Assembly (NCBI RefSeq): GCF_004337985.1
Contig: NC_043741.1
Coordinates: 6,515,077-6,579,076 of the forward strand
Direction: 5' to 3'
Origin: Pyricularia pennisetigena
Taxonomy: Eukaryota; Ascomycota; Sordariomycetes; Magnaporthales; Pyriculariaceae
Length of the DNA stretch: 64,000 nucleotides
Position numbers and translations under genes: made by a program. The notes beneath the pieces are model-generated. The model was not told the origin of the DNA and made no database searches. It was given only the letters and a program-made list of their open reading frames with translations. Positions 48,358 to 60,921 of this stretch are shown here, piece by piece. Position 1 is the stretch's first letter. The number at the start of each line of letters is the position of its first letter.

Positions 48358-51300
48358 TGAATCCTTAACTGGAAGCCTTGAAGCGAGTCACCAGGATTTT
48401 TTGTGTCTTCTGTGCAGGGCTACAATTTACTTACCTGTTGCTCTTTCTGGTGTGATTTGATATGGACATGCGTGTAGTGTTGTGATGATGCATGGCGAGT
48501 ATTTATATTTTATATATGTGGTCTTGCAAAGCCAAGTGAGGCCTCGATAAGAAGCCAGTATACAGGACTGGACGAACACAAAGCAGTTGGACAATGAAGC
48601 AATCGGGAACAAAGCGCATCGACCAAAAAGCGCACAATGTGCAAAACTATTGTCGACATACAGTACTGATTGTTCGCTGTGAGGGGAGATTGTCCAAATG
48701 TCTTTGAGACCTGACTATGCCACATGACAAACCAAAAATATTACTGAAGTTATTTACTAAAGATGCATGAAATTTCTCGAAAATGAGCTTAATCAGATTT
48801 GTAAAACAAGAGTTTTTAATGCAAAATTGGTTTCATATTTTATCTTCTGATAGAGAATGAGATATATTAATTATTCAATTGTTGCTGTTGAGAAAAAGCG
48901 AAAGTTGAGCTCGTCCGATCTCGATAGGAGCCAAGTTCAAAGGCGGAAAATGCCACGAAATTGAAGGTAGCATTGACAGGGGTAGTATTGGACGAATAGA
49001 GAGCTACCGAGCTGTCTACCAAATGCTGCCCAAGCTGAGAACTCGAAAAAAAAAAGGCAGCTGTAGGCTTTTTATGTGACGTCATCGAAAATCTGCATGA
49101 ACCGGACCAGCCCGACGGTAGCATGTACGACATCCCTGGAGTAAACATAGAATGGCAAAAATCCCTGTGAAGGAAATCTACCATAGCTTGCATAATGCCA
49201 TATAAATGTTAATGCCAATTGTCGAGGTACATGATAGGTAATGCATGACCAACATGGCATTTTGTAGGGGCCAAGACAATGGGGAATGAGAATGAGACAA
49301 ACAGTGGGGGACTCTGCGCAAGGTCCACTCGCCCACTGTTTATCGCAATGGCTTGTGAACTTGGGATGGTTTTGGGGTGTCCAAACTCTGGAGTAAAGTG
49401 CGACAACAGTACGGTAGAAAAGCCCGAGTGGCGATGAATCTTTGCCATCCATCATTTGCCATCCCATCACTAAGCGCCTGGCTAGTACTGGACTACTATC
49501 ATTACTCGGTAGATGCCGCGTAATGCATCGATCGGACTTGCTATTTTATTACAACCCAGCGATAAAAAATCCCGATCGTAGACAGCGGGACGTGCGAAAT
49601 GAGGAACCAAAAAAAAAAAAAAAAAAAAAAAAAAGGTGGCACGAGAAGGCAGCACGAGTGAGCTCAATAATTGCTTCTGTCGCCGCCATTTCTGCAGAGG
49701 CGTATATTACTTTTTGGAACACTATTATATACAGAAAGACAAGAGAAAAGACCGAAACAAAATCAGCCCTGTGTGTTTCTGGGTGCATTCGTGTGTGGAA
49801 TTGAGCATCCTCCTCTGCCTGCCGTAGACTGTTTGCCGGCCGGATAGATTAGACGCGACAAGCTTGGTCCACCTTACAGGATGAGTATATTGGGTCAAGA
49901 CGTGGCTAGGTGGATAGGTTCAGTCGGTGTCAAGTTGTAAATACACCCTCCAGTTTTCAAACAATTCCAACACAAATGATAACAAAAAAAAAAAAAAAGA
50001 AAAAAAAAAAAAAAAGACTCTCATGATTTGCAATATGCTGTGACAGGTGGGAACCTCAGCAAAAGAAAATTTACTTTATTAACGTTGACGGAGCATTATC
50101 ACCGATGTGTCCCCCATTTCATCCAATCCGGAGTTAGATCTCAACTGCAACCTGACCGACTGAGCACGATCCCTGAACGAGCGATCCAAAGGGCAACAGC
50201 GACGTACTACAGTCTAGATACCTTTAGGCTGTCAATCAACGTCTCTATCCGGCTTGCCCCAGTCTCCAAAAGGATCATCGAAGGGTAAAATCACTACATG
50301 TATAACCGTATGCAACAGCCTGCATCTCCCATCCCATCCTGCCCGAGAGCTAGCGGTAGTGTGTGTTAGACCCCTTTGACTAGCGATGTTTCGAGCCCTT
50401 TTGGTATTGTTAGAGACCAAAACTTCAGGCTGGCAACATGGGGTATTACAGGGGTTAACCCTCCAACATGGCGCTGTCGCGCAACACCCAACCACGCTGA
50501 GGACCCTGCCGTTAACATCTTTAATACGTCGTATTGTAATTATCATCGGTGTGAAAATATCTCAGAATAGATATATACAAAAGGCCGCTCGCGCGAAAAC
50601 GACGGGTTAATGGTGAAAAAGAAACCACAATATGGGGCTCTTGAGCGTGCCCCTTACGGAATGATTCCCGTCGGTCATGAAATCTTTGGTCTGCCAGTCA
50701 AGGGCTATTTCAATCGTATCCCCGTGGCTTGGTCCGTAATGTACCAAGAGCACAATTGGCAGACAGGGATGGTGGAGAAAAATACCTAGGACGAAAAACA
50801 GGAAAAGAGACTCGTGACCACCGTCTAGAGTGACTACTTTGCTTGCGGGTTGGGCTTCTTTGCTATTATAGCTAGCTTCGAAAAAGACGACCCGCAAACC
50901 ACCATGCACGTAACGGACAAGGCACTTGGCACTTGGCACGCTCAGTCAAATTGCCATTGAATTTATTTGCCATCAAGGAGGACGCGGAGGGACAACAGCC
51001 AGCAGACTGGTCGGAAGCTCATCCACTCACTCGATTTGATTTGCCCAACGACCTCCACCCGTCACCACCCAACCGCAATCGCGCCACTACGGAGTACAGC
51101 ACCGACCTACCCTCCCTGGTTAGGCAAGCAGGAATATCCTTTCACCTTGACAAAAATAACCTGCACCTACCCAGTTAATAAACTGCCCCGTAGAGTCCAC
51201 CGACATTGGAGCTCTGCAGACAACGTCAAGCTCAGAGTCGCATTTAACGTCTTTTATGGTTGATTCCTTCATTCCTAATTTTTTTTCGCCCTCGGTCTAG

Positions 51301-51956
51301 CCCTACCAGGCCCTCTTTTCTGACCGCCGACCGCCGACCGCCTCCCACCTACCGTTCCCTAAATCCCGGTTCCGCGGTAATGTGTACAACATAGGATAGA
51401 CAACGCACCCGCTATGTTTTGCCACTTCGCCGATCCGAGTGCTTGTTTCTCAACTGGTTGCCTACGCAGCTCACTTCCTGTCTCGGGCAAGTGAGTGATC
51501 GGCGCATACAGTACAGTACCACCTGGCGGGGCCACCAAACCCCCCCAAAACTTCTCCCTCGACTGCGACTGGGCCACAGCAGCCATAGAGAAGGCAAGGC
51601 GGCGCCCTTTCCCATACCGCCACTGCATTGCACTGCACCGCACCGTTGTAATACCGCACGCTTCGCACGCATAGCATAGCACCCACGACTCCGAACCCAC
51701 CTGGCGACGCATTCTAGACCTAGCTCCCACATTGCTATCGCCGAGCCCCTCCTGTCTACCGACTCGATCTCCACAAAGGTCTTGAAAGCCTTCAGATCGC
51801 GTACGGCTTGGTAGATCGATCGTTATTTGGTTCGTCACACAAAAATCGACCACTTCGAAATCCCTTCGCTATATTTGCGTTTTGCTGCTACCAACGTCTG
51901 CATCCCCGACACTGCGCCGATCGACCAGTCACCTATTAGTACCCGGCCGTCCCCAT
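48358..51956. other. Intergenic region, no gene seen
   Basis: About 3.6 kb. Strongly AT-rich at about 48720-48890. Poly(A) tracts at 49609-49634 and 49983-50015. From about 51240 it is CT-rich and is probably the phytochrome promoter and leader. The open frames of 110-164 codons on both strands at 51359-51853 are overlapping shadows without domains. Confidence 0.55.
49609..49634. repeat. Poly(A) tract, 26 nt
   Basis: An uninterrupted A run in intergenic DNA. Confidence 0.95.
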
Positions 51957-54900
51957 ATGGACCTGGGTCACAAGGCTGTTGCGGGCGATGCGACCCCCGC
52001 AGCGGAGGTGCAACAATGTCCGGACATATATTCCCAACCGGAGAGCCGCAGAAGCACTCCAGATATACTTTCAGGCGTGCCATCTCCTACAAACTCCACC
52101 GAGACCGCGGGCATGTCTCTGATCAGCAGTCCGACGCCGACGCAAATCGACCCATTTGCTACAAATATTGGTGGAACCGCAGGGAATGGCACTCCTAGCA
52201 TATCATCATGGAGTTCAAACTCGGACAGGCAGCTTGGTCACGCCTTTGGAGACGACCGAGTGTTCCCTATACGATCGGTGCTAACCGTCGATAACTCGGG
52301 CCACTCTGGAGAGCAGTCTGATTATTTTCCGCAACGTTACAGTCATGAAGACGCCCCGCAGTCACCCCGAGGAGCTTTAAGGTCGTTTATGGATATTGGA
52401 GGTCTTGGGAGGCGTCCGGGACCTGCCAGTGAGGAGCACGGCTCTTCCACTGTGACATCGCCTAGCGAACGTGTTAGTCGAGCCGAGCCAGGGGGAAGAC
52501 AAAGGCAGAATACCGGCACTGGATCTGTCGTGAGCATCCATGGGGATCTCAGCCGCCATACCACCTTTGTTGAGCCGGTACCAATTAGCTTGGACGATGA
52601 TTCATCGGACGATGAAAGTGAAAAGCCGCCATCCATCCCGGCGGCAGCAAAGGCTGAGCCCAATGATGGGCAATCGATAACCGACGAGTCGGTGGATGAA
52701 AACTTGACGACCGTAAGGTTTGAGCATGTGGTAACTGAGGAGGGCCATGCTGTCATCACGGGAAGGTCCGGAAAAATCCAACGCTGCGAGGACGAGCCTA
52801 TCCATGCACCTGGCGCGGTCCAGGGCTTCGGTGCGCTGGTCGCCCTTGCCGAGGACGAGAACGGTTGTCACCTAGTGCACTACGCAAGTGAGAATACGAA
52901 GCAAATACTGGGGTTTTCTCCCCAACGGCTCTTTAGTCTGGAAAACTTCTTTGACATTCTCAGCGACGAGCAAGCCGAGAACATGCAGGACCATATGGAC
53001 TTTATCAGGGACGAGGAAGCGAACCCCGAAGCTAACGGTCCCGAGGTGTTCAGCATTTCCATTCGCCACCCAAAAGCGGAACAGAACACGAAGACAAGGC
53101 CTATCAAGCTTTGGTGCGCCATGCACATCAACCCGAAACGTCCCGAAATGGTTGTGTGCGAATTCGAGCTAGATGACGATGAGGCGAACCCTTTGAGGCC
53201 ACCCGGCGAGGCCACGCCTGAAGTACCAACAGACACATTGCAAGCGAATCCCACCGCTGAGGAGCTCATGGAGAGCACCGAGGTTTTGAGCAAGCCCATC
53301 AGAGTTCTGCGCAGCGCTCGTAAGCGAAGGGGTGAGGCCGGCGCCATGCAGATTTTTGATATTATGTCGCAAGTACAGGAGCAGCTTGCAACTGCCGAAA
53401 GCCTGGAGAAATTCCTCAAAATTCTTGTCGGCATTGTGACAGAGTTGACCGGCTTCCACCGTGTCATGATATACCAGTTTGACGCCGAGTTCAACGGCCG
53501 CGTGGTCACGGAGCTAGTCGATACGGCCCAGACGAGGGATCTTTACAAAGGTCTTCACTTCCCTGCATCTGATATCCCGAAGCAGGCTCGTGACCTATAC
53601 AAGATTAACAAGGTCCGACTATTATATGACCGGGATCAGCCAACGGCGCGCCTGGTCTGCCGATCCACCGAAGATCTCGAGAAGCCTTTGGACCTGACCC
53701 ATTCTTACCTCAGGGCCATGTCCCCGATTCATCTCAAATACCTCGGCAACATGGCTGTGCGCTCGTCCATGTCGATATCTATCAAGGCATTCGATGAGTT
53801 GTGGGGCCTGATAGCCTGTCACTCATACGGGCCGAGAGGAATGCGCGTCTCGTTTCCCATCAGGAAGATGTGTCGTCTCGTAGGAGACACTGCCTCTAGG
53901 AATATCGAGAGACTATCATATGCATCTAGGCTTCAAGCCAGGAAGCTCATTAATACGGTGCCGACCGACAAGAACCCGTCGGGATATATTGTGGCATCAT
54001 CTGATGATCTCTTGAAGCTGTTTGACGCCGACTATGGAGCAGTCTCGATTAGGGACGAGACCAAGATACTCGGAAAGCCCGAATCGACACAGGAAATCCT
54101 AGTCATACTCGAGTACCTGCGCATGAAGAAGTTCACGGCAGTGTTGACGAGTCAGGACGTGACTGTGGACTTTGGTGACCTCAAGTACGCCCCCGGCTTT
54201 CAGATGATCGCCGGCTGCCTCTATGTCCCGCTCAGCGTCGGCGGAAACGATTTCATAGTGTTTTTCCGTCGGGGTCAGGTTCGTCAAGTGAAATGGGCGG
54301 GCAATCCGTACGAAAAGATCGTACAGGAAGGTACACAATATTATCTAGAGCCGAGGAAGAGTTTCAAGGTGTGGCATGAGACGGTCGTAGGCAAATGTAG
54401 AGATTGGTCTGAAGAACAGGTCGAAACGGCGGCTGTTCTCTGTCTAGTATACGGTAAGTACCTAGGTGCGGCGGAAGGACACTGGATGGAGTGAATCTGC
54501 ACCATGCACGTGAGGATAAACAAGGCCGTTACTAATCCAAAACTTAGGTAAATTCATCGAGGTCTGGAGGCAAAAGGAGGCTGCTCTCCAGAGCAGCAAG
54601 CTCACGAAGCTGCTCCTCGCCAACTCTGCCCACGAAGTCAGGACACCCCTAAACGCCATCATCAATTACTTAGAAATCGCTCTTGAAGGATCCCTTGATC
54701 AAGAGACCAGGGACAACCTATCCAAGTCGCATTCCGCCTCGAAATCCCTCATCTATGTCATCAACGATCTGCTTGATCTCACCAAGGCAGAAGAAGGCCA
54801 GGAGCTGATCAAAGACGAGATCTTCGATCTTCCAGCCTGCATCCATGAGGCGACGGAGCCGTTCACCTCGGATGCCAGGCGCAAAGGCATTGGCTACGAG

Positions 54901-56687
54901 GTTATTGAGCATCCCGGTCTTCCAAGAGCCGTATATGGTGACCAACGCAAGGTCAGGCAGGCCGTCGCCAATGTTACGGCCAATGCCGTCCAACACACAT
55001 CGCAAGGCTCTGTCAAGATTGAGTTTTACGTCGTCGAGGCGGATGTCGAGCGACACAAGGTCAAGGTTGAGATTGCGGTTCAGGACACGGGTTCGGGCAT
55101 GTCGAATGCTCAATTAGACGCGCTCTTCCGTGAACTTGAGCAGGTCAGCATCGATGATGCTGCACCGTTGGATCCAAGTGGTCCAGCCACGACCGAATCC
55201 AACGAGGCGCAGTCGCCTAGAACTCTCGGTCTGGGCATCGCAGTCGTGGGCAGGATCGTTCGAAACATGAATGGACAGCTGCGCCTCAAGTCGGAAGTCG
55301 GCAAAGGCTCCAGATTCGTCATGCAGTTCCCATTTGATATGCCGACGGACGACTCACCAACGCCGCAGGATGGGAGCAGCGTGGCAGTGCATTCGGTTGC
55401 GGATTCGAATACCGGATCGCTGTCAGGCAGTGGTCGTCTCGAAGGGGAAGTCACTTTGATTGACGGTGGGCCTGTTGTGGACGAGACTGGGCTCTTCCAT
55501 GGCCCGTCGCTCAAGAGGAGCTTTGAGGACGCGGCTAGCATTACCAGCCGCAACAGTGGCAACAGCAGGACTAGTCTGAAGAGCAGGAATAGCGTGAGGA
55601 GCAAGGGTAGTGCCAAGAGCAACATCAGCGACGCGGACCGCTTGATAGACGCAATCCAGCTGCCCCTAGAGTTTGGCCAGCCAGATTCGCAACGGGTCGG
55701 ACTCGAGCGTCGGAATTCAAAAGGTGCTTATTATCAGGCAGGACCCAGCAGCTCACACAGCCGAAGAGCATCGATCAGTCCGGCTGCAACGAGGAGGTCT
55801 GACAGTATGAGTCGCTACTCAGCTCACCGTGCGGACGGCGCCATGGCCACATCGACTGAGGCTGCAGTGGGGATTCAATATGTGACAGATGCAAAGATGC
55901 CTATGAAACCTGTCAGGATCGCCGATGACGACGAGATTCACGATCGCCCCCAACAGCCGCACCAGAGTCAGACATCTGGCGTGCTCTTTGAACTGCCAGA
56001 CGACGGCTCCAAGCCGCCGAGGAGTTCCGATGCGCATTCAATCAGCACTGCGGCTCCTTCGGAATACCAAGCGCCACTACGGGTCCTCTGCGCCGAGGAT
56101 GATCCGATCAACATGAAGTTGTTGAGAAAGCGATTGGAGAAGGCCGGCCATGTTGTTTCTCACACGGTCAACGGCGCTGATTGTGCATCTGTATACAAGG
56201 AGTTACCCAGCTCCTTTGATGTGATTCTGATGGATATGCAGGTGAGTGTCGCATGCTGGTAATGCTTAGTACGTATGGACTTGAGGCTTTTGCTGACCGC
56301 CTAGAGTAGATGCCGATTGTCGACGGTCTCGATAGCACCAAGATGATTCGTGCCTTTGAAATTGAAGAGGAGACAAAGCCCGACGGTGAATCTACCACAT
56401 CTGGAAGGAAAATTCCCATCATTGCCGTCTCGGCCTCGCTACTGGAATCTAAAAAGTCGGCATACGTCGACGCAGGTTTCGACGGCTGGATTCTGAAGCC
56501 CATCGACTTTAAACGTCTGGAAACTCTGCTCACCGGCATTGGCGATTCGGCCGTGAGGAATGACTGTCTATATGAACCCGGCTGTTGGGAGAGAGGAGGC
56601 TGGTTCTTTGAGAAAGACCGGGCTGCAAGCAATGAGGCTAGCGGATCCGATGCCGAAAAGGAGAAAGACGAGCCGAAGGGACCTTGA
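51957..56687 (+). CDS. Fungal phytochrome, hybrid histidine kinase with receiver
   Basis: Exons 51957-54453, 54548-56241 and 56310-56687 give 1522 residues. It is a red/far-red photoreceptor (FphA/PHY-1 class). A disordered Ser-rich N-terminal extension (about 1-270) precedes the PAS domain. Cys277 in RCEDEPIHAPGAVQGFGA is the expected biliverdin attachment site. The GAF domain (about 478-650) has PASDIPKQARDLY with Asp539 and the chromophore His592 in SPIHLKYLGNM. The PHY domain tongue has PRKSF at 799. The kinase H-box AHEVRTPLNA has His861, followed by N, DTGSGM and GLGIAVVGRIVRNMNG boxes. The C-terminal receiver has the acidic EDD pocket, phospho-acceptor Asp1395 and Lys1460. All activity residues seem intact. 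The ATG at 51957 is the first of the frame; upstream there is only a TTG. Intron donors are GTAAGT and GTGAGT. Confidence 0.96.
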
Positions 56688-57427
56688 AGATTTCCTTGGG
56701 TCATGAAAACCTCATGCGATGAGGACCGCGCCTACGATAACCAATTGATATTGCCACCACTTTGTGATGTGGCCCAACAACTTCAGCCAAACGCTACAAC
56801 AACCGTACCACACACACCCGATGCGCATCTTAACCTATTCGTCAGCCTTTGCTTCTTTTTGATGCAAAATTCGAGGCAGGTTACTTGGATGGAAACCTGG
56901 TTCGACAAGCCCTATTAACAGGACGAAATACACGGGGCGCTACCAAAGTCTTTTGTTTTCGACGTACACGATAATACCCTGTTCTTCAACACCTCAGCAT
57001 TCTTGACATTAACTTTTGAGCGATACCAAGCAACAATTTTTGGGAGACCAACACGAAAGATCAGCATGGCATGGTGTTTACGGATTTTTTTTTTCTTGTA
57101 TGTTTCTTTTGTCTGTTTCATTCATATATACTTAATTTTGTTCGTTTTGTTTTTCCTCACCATGGCCCCGTTTGTTTGCTCTGCTATTATTGCAAGCGAC
57201 GACGAATGGGGCCATGCACGGGATTTACGGAATCCTGCTGGCCGCGGGCGGTCCTCGGTTAACAACAAAAATATTGTCACGAGTTCACGGTATGACACAG
57301 TATACGGTATGCATACATGGGTAGGGACTTATGGGACACGGAACGGATATGGGAAGATTGGAGTTTGAGGTATGGCAGAGTATACGGTATGCCTACACGA
57401 GAATGTGTTAATTTTCTTGTTGCTTGT

Positions 57428-57473
<46 letters not shown>

Positions 57474-58984
57474 CTCATGTTTTCACTACTAGTTTGGGAT
57501 AGCACGAACGAATGCTCGAGTGTGAGTGAGCTTGGTTATTCTTTCTTCTCGCACATGGCATGTCCTGGTCAAGTTCCAGAGCAAGACGTTTGTTTTGATT
57601 AATGTTGAGGGCGTTTGTGCTTATGGACATCGTTAGAGGTGCATAGTAGCTCTAGAGCTAGAACTGTGACGAGTCATGAAACACTATTCAGTATTATAAT
57701 TCTACAAACCCAACATCCAAGATTTCCTTTTTCTTTCTTTCTTTCTTTTGCTTCTCTTTTGCTTTTGTGTGCTTTCGCGAGATGCTCAAACAGATTCAGC
57801 ATAGTGGCACCTAGTTCCAGACTAGCAACGCCGACTAATGCCTCCCAGCGAGACAAATGACGACAGAAGAAAGCAGTCGCCGCCACTCGCATGGTCCCAA
57901 AGCGATGCAAGTCTCATGGCCGCGAACCGGAGACCAAAGCTCGACGCAACCGCTTCCCCATGGGGGGAGGTGGTGAACGAGCTACAAAGTTCCGGGGAGG
58001 GTGGGGAGGCAGGAGCCGACACGAGCGGGGGAGAGAGGCGGGGAGAAACGGCGCGCGAGCCAAGAAAAAAAAAAAAAGAAGAAAACAAAAAACCAATTTA
58101 CAAAGTCGTCGCCCGACCCAACACTTGCATTAGCCGGGGGATTTATCGCCGGAGCTGAACGTGGGGGGAGTAAAACAAAACTTGAACCGGTGGGGGGAAT
58201 AAACACAAACAAAATGAGGGGGTATGTATGTATGTATGTGTTATGTGTTGCAGTAGGACCGACGCCATTGTTGTTATGCATGGCGTCCCTACGTTTGATG
58301 ATGGTTGGTTGGTTGGATGGGACAGTTTGTTTGCTCTGAAAGCCCCAAAGGTCCAAAAAGGTCAGAGAAAACACAAAAGGGGGCAACGTCACAAGAAGAA
58401 AATAAAAAAGTAAGATACCCACCCACACATACATACACGACATATACATATCGTATGCACATTTGCACACCACCTCCCTCTTCCGTGGTTACTCCCTTTT
58501 TCCTAGTTGCAGCGGGGATCAGAGGTAGACGGATGGATGGATGAACGGTGCCCCCGCCCTATCCTCTTGTTTCATATTAGGCGATGGGATTAGCATCTTG
58601 CGGTCATTATCAGCACCTTTGACTGGATGAGCCGATCGTCCTTGTACTGTAAACAGGATGGCAGGGCGTGCTGCTTGGTACCACCAAGGCAACAAAATAA
58701 TTTGACTTTGCACATTTCGTCGCACCGGGCCGCTATGTTGCTAACTACTTAAGGTTCCTCGGGAACCGATCTGATCCCGACCCTTTACCAAACCAACACT
58801 CCGATCTTCCGTAAACGCAGCTGTAGGCAATACAAGTTAGGGTATTTCTCAACCCTCTTTCTGGAATACATCAACCATAGAAGAAAGAAAGACTTGACAT
58901 AGACAGGCGTCTTTCGTAAATCCATATTCCAGTTACAACGAGCAACCACTTTTTATAACTCCACTCCCTCCGGCCCCAACAGCC
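56688..58984. other. Intergenic region, no gene seen
   Basis: About 2.3 kb with a long poly(T) block, CT repeats near 57725-57750, A-rich and G-rich purine stretches near 57960-58100, and a short GTAT repeat near 58221-58239. The last 150 nt before 58985 are CT-rich and probably leader. No coding frame is convincing. Confidence 0.6.
57429..57473. repeat. Poly(T) tract, 45 nt, one interruption
   Basis: T run broken only by a C at 57441; the longest homopolymer-like tract in the window. Confidence 0.95.
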
Positions 58985-60727
58985 ATGGCACCCTCGGCGA
59001 TAGTGGACTCGGCGCCCGTCTCCCCCACGATCAACGGGGATCGGCCCCGAATTCTGGTCCCGGAAAAGGTCTCGCCCGATGGCCTGGCCATGCTCACCGG
59101 CCTTTATGAAGTTGACAAGAGACAAGAGCTGTCGGCCGAGGAGCTCCTTGAGATCATCCCAAACTACCACGGCCTGATCGTCCGCTCCGAGACCAAAGTG
59201 ACGGCTCAGGTCCTTTCTGCAGCCGCAAGGCTGCGCGTCGTTGCCAGGGCCGGCGTAGGTGTTGACAATATCGACGTCGACGCTGCAACCAAGCAAGGTA
59301 TTATCGTCGTCAACTCACCTGCGGGAAACATTGTCGCCGCAGCCGAACACACCGTCGCGCTGCTCCTCGCCACGGCGCGTCACGTCGGTAGGGCTGACAG
59401 CACCCTAAAGGAGGGCAAGTGGGAGCGCGGCAAGCTGGTTGGCGTCGAGGTCGGTCGCAAGACTCTTGGCGTCATCGGACTGGGAAAGGTCGGCATCAGG
59501 GTGGCGCGCATGGCGACGGGACTGGGTATGAAGGTCATAGCCTTGGATCCATATGCGAGCGAGGACCTTGCAAAGCAGGCACAGGTCAAGTTGGTCAGCT
59601 CACTGGAGGATTTGTTGCCGGCCGTCGACTTCTTGACCATCCACACCCCGTTGCTCGCCAGCACACTCAACCTCCTTGGGGAGGCAGAGTTCCAGAAGAT
59701 GAAGCCAACGGCGCGCGTGCTCAACGTGGCTAGGGGAGGGGTTTATAACGAGGATGCACTGATCCGTGCACTGGACGAGGGCTGGATTGCGGGAGCTGGC
59801 ATTGACGTTTTTACGTCGGAACCTCCCGAGCCCGAGTCATCTGCGGCAAGGCTGGCGGCGCACCCAAAGGTTGTGGCGACGCCGCATCTCGGAGCATCGA
59901 CTGTCGAGGCCCAAGAGAACGTTTCGCTTGACGTATGCGCGCAGGTGCTCGAGATACTGCGAGGCGGACTCCCCACAGCTGCGGTAAACGCGCCCCTTAT
60001 CCTGCCTGAGGAATATCGCAAGCTGCAGCCGTTTGTGCGCCTGGTCGAAAGAATGGGAGGGCTCTACACACAGCATTTCGTCGGATCCAGGGGCCGCAAC
60101 ATGGGCAGTCGACGTTTTGAGCTCAACTACCAAGGCGACCTGGCGTCCGTCTCCAACACACGCCCTCTCTTCGCGGCTCTTATCAAAGGTCTGGTGTCTA
60201 GCATCAGCGACTCGGGCGGCCGGGACGTCAATATCGTCAACGCCATGCTCATTGCCAAGGAGAAGGGGATCGCGGTGAACGAGACGCATACGCGAGAATC
60301 CAGTGACCAGGTATATGCCAGTCTTGTTACTCTCAGAGTTAGTGGTGCTGGTGATGACGACCAGCATGTGATTGAGGGATATGTTAGCGGGCAGAACGTC
60401 TACATCAGCAGACTGGGCCGATTCAACGCCAACTTCACACCCGACGGTATGATGCTCATCTTGCACAACTACGACGAGCCTGGAAAGATTGGCAACGTCG
60501 GCAGCGTCTTGGGCAGGCACTATATCAATATCCGCTTCATGCAGGTTGCGGGTCTTGCTCTAGATGACCAGCACAAACAGCAAGTCGGTAGTAGTCGGAG
60601 CCGTGTGGGTGAATATGAGAACGAGGCACTCATGATTCTTGGAGTTGATGGAGAGATTACCAACGAGGTGCTGCATGATCTTAGCCACGCCGAAGGTATT
60701 CTCAACGTAAGCCTTGTGCGGCTGTAA
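58985..60727 (+). CDS. D-3-phosphoglycerate dehydrogenase
   Basis: A single exon of 580 residues. It oxidises 3-phosphoglycerate to 3-phosphohydroxypyruvate with NAD+, the first step of serine synthesis, in the cytosol. The N-terminal substrate domain has RSETKVTAQVL and ARAGVGVDNIDVDAATKQGI. The Rossmann domain has GLGKVGIRVARMATGLGMKV (about 163-182) and the Asp that recognises NAD (IALDPYAS). The catalytic Arg lies in ARGGVYNEDAL, the Glu in the FTSEPPE region, and the catalytic His301 in PHLGAST. The length and the C-terminal segments indicate the long, SerA type I form with an allosteric-substrate-binding domain and a final ACT domain (MLILHNYDEPGKIGNVGSVL), the usual site of serine feedback. 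ATG at 58985 in context GCCATGG is the first of the frame. Confidence 0.95.
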   Translation: MAPSAIVDSAPVSPTINGDRPRILVPEKVSPDGLAMLTGLYEVDKRQELSAEELLEIIPNYHGLIVRSETKVTAQVLSAAARLRVVARAGVGVDNIDVDAATKQGIIVVNSPAGNIVAAAEHTVALLLATARHVGRADSTLKEGKWERGKLVGVEVGRKTLGVIGLGKVGIRVARMATGLGMKVIALDPYASEDLAKQAQVKLVSSLEDLLPAVDFLTIHTPLLASTLNLLGEAEFQKMKPTARVLNVARGGVYNEDALIRALDEGWIAGAGIDVFTSEPPEPESSAARLAAHPKVVATPHLGASTVEAQENVSLDVCAQVLEILRGGLPTAAVNAPLILPEEYRKLQPFVRLVERMGGLYTQHFVGSRGRNMGSRRFELNYQGDLASVSNTRPLFAALIKGLVSSISDSGGRDVNIVNAMLIAKEKGIAVNETHTRESSDQVYASLVTLRVSGAGDDDQHVIEGYVSGQNVYISRLGRFNANFTPDGMMLILHNYDEPGKIGNVGSVLGRHYINIRFMQVAGLALDDQHKQQVGSSRSRVGEYENEALMILGVDGEITNEVLHDLSHAEGILNVSLVRL

Positions 60728-60921
60728 GCTACTTAAACCACCATACCTAAGTTGGCGCTCGCTTTTGCCCGTTTCCTCATCCAAGACAGCATCTCGCGTG
60801 AATGATCATTTCTATGATAGTCTGATGTTTCCACGTGAGGGAACAGTCCCTTACTAGGCTGTATCAACGCATAAAGTTTCGATGTCAGTTTGGAAAGTCA
60901 GCGGCGGGCCTGAGCCGATCC
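60728..60921. other. Short convergent spacer
   Basis: Only 194 nt separate the stop codons of the dehydrogenase (+) and the unknown gene (-), so their 3' untranslated regions probably overlap. Confidence 0.6.
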
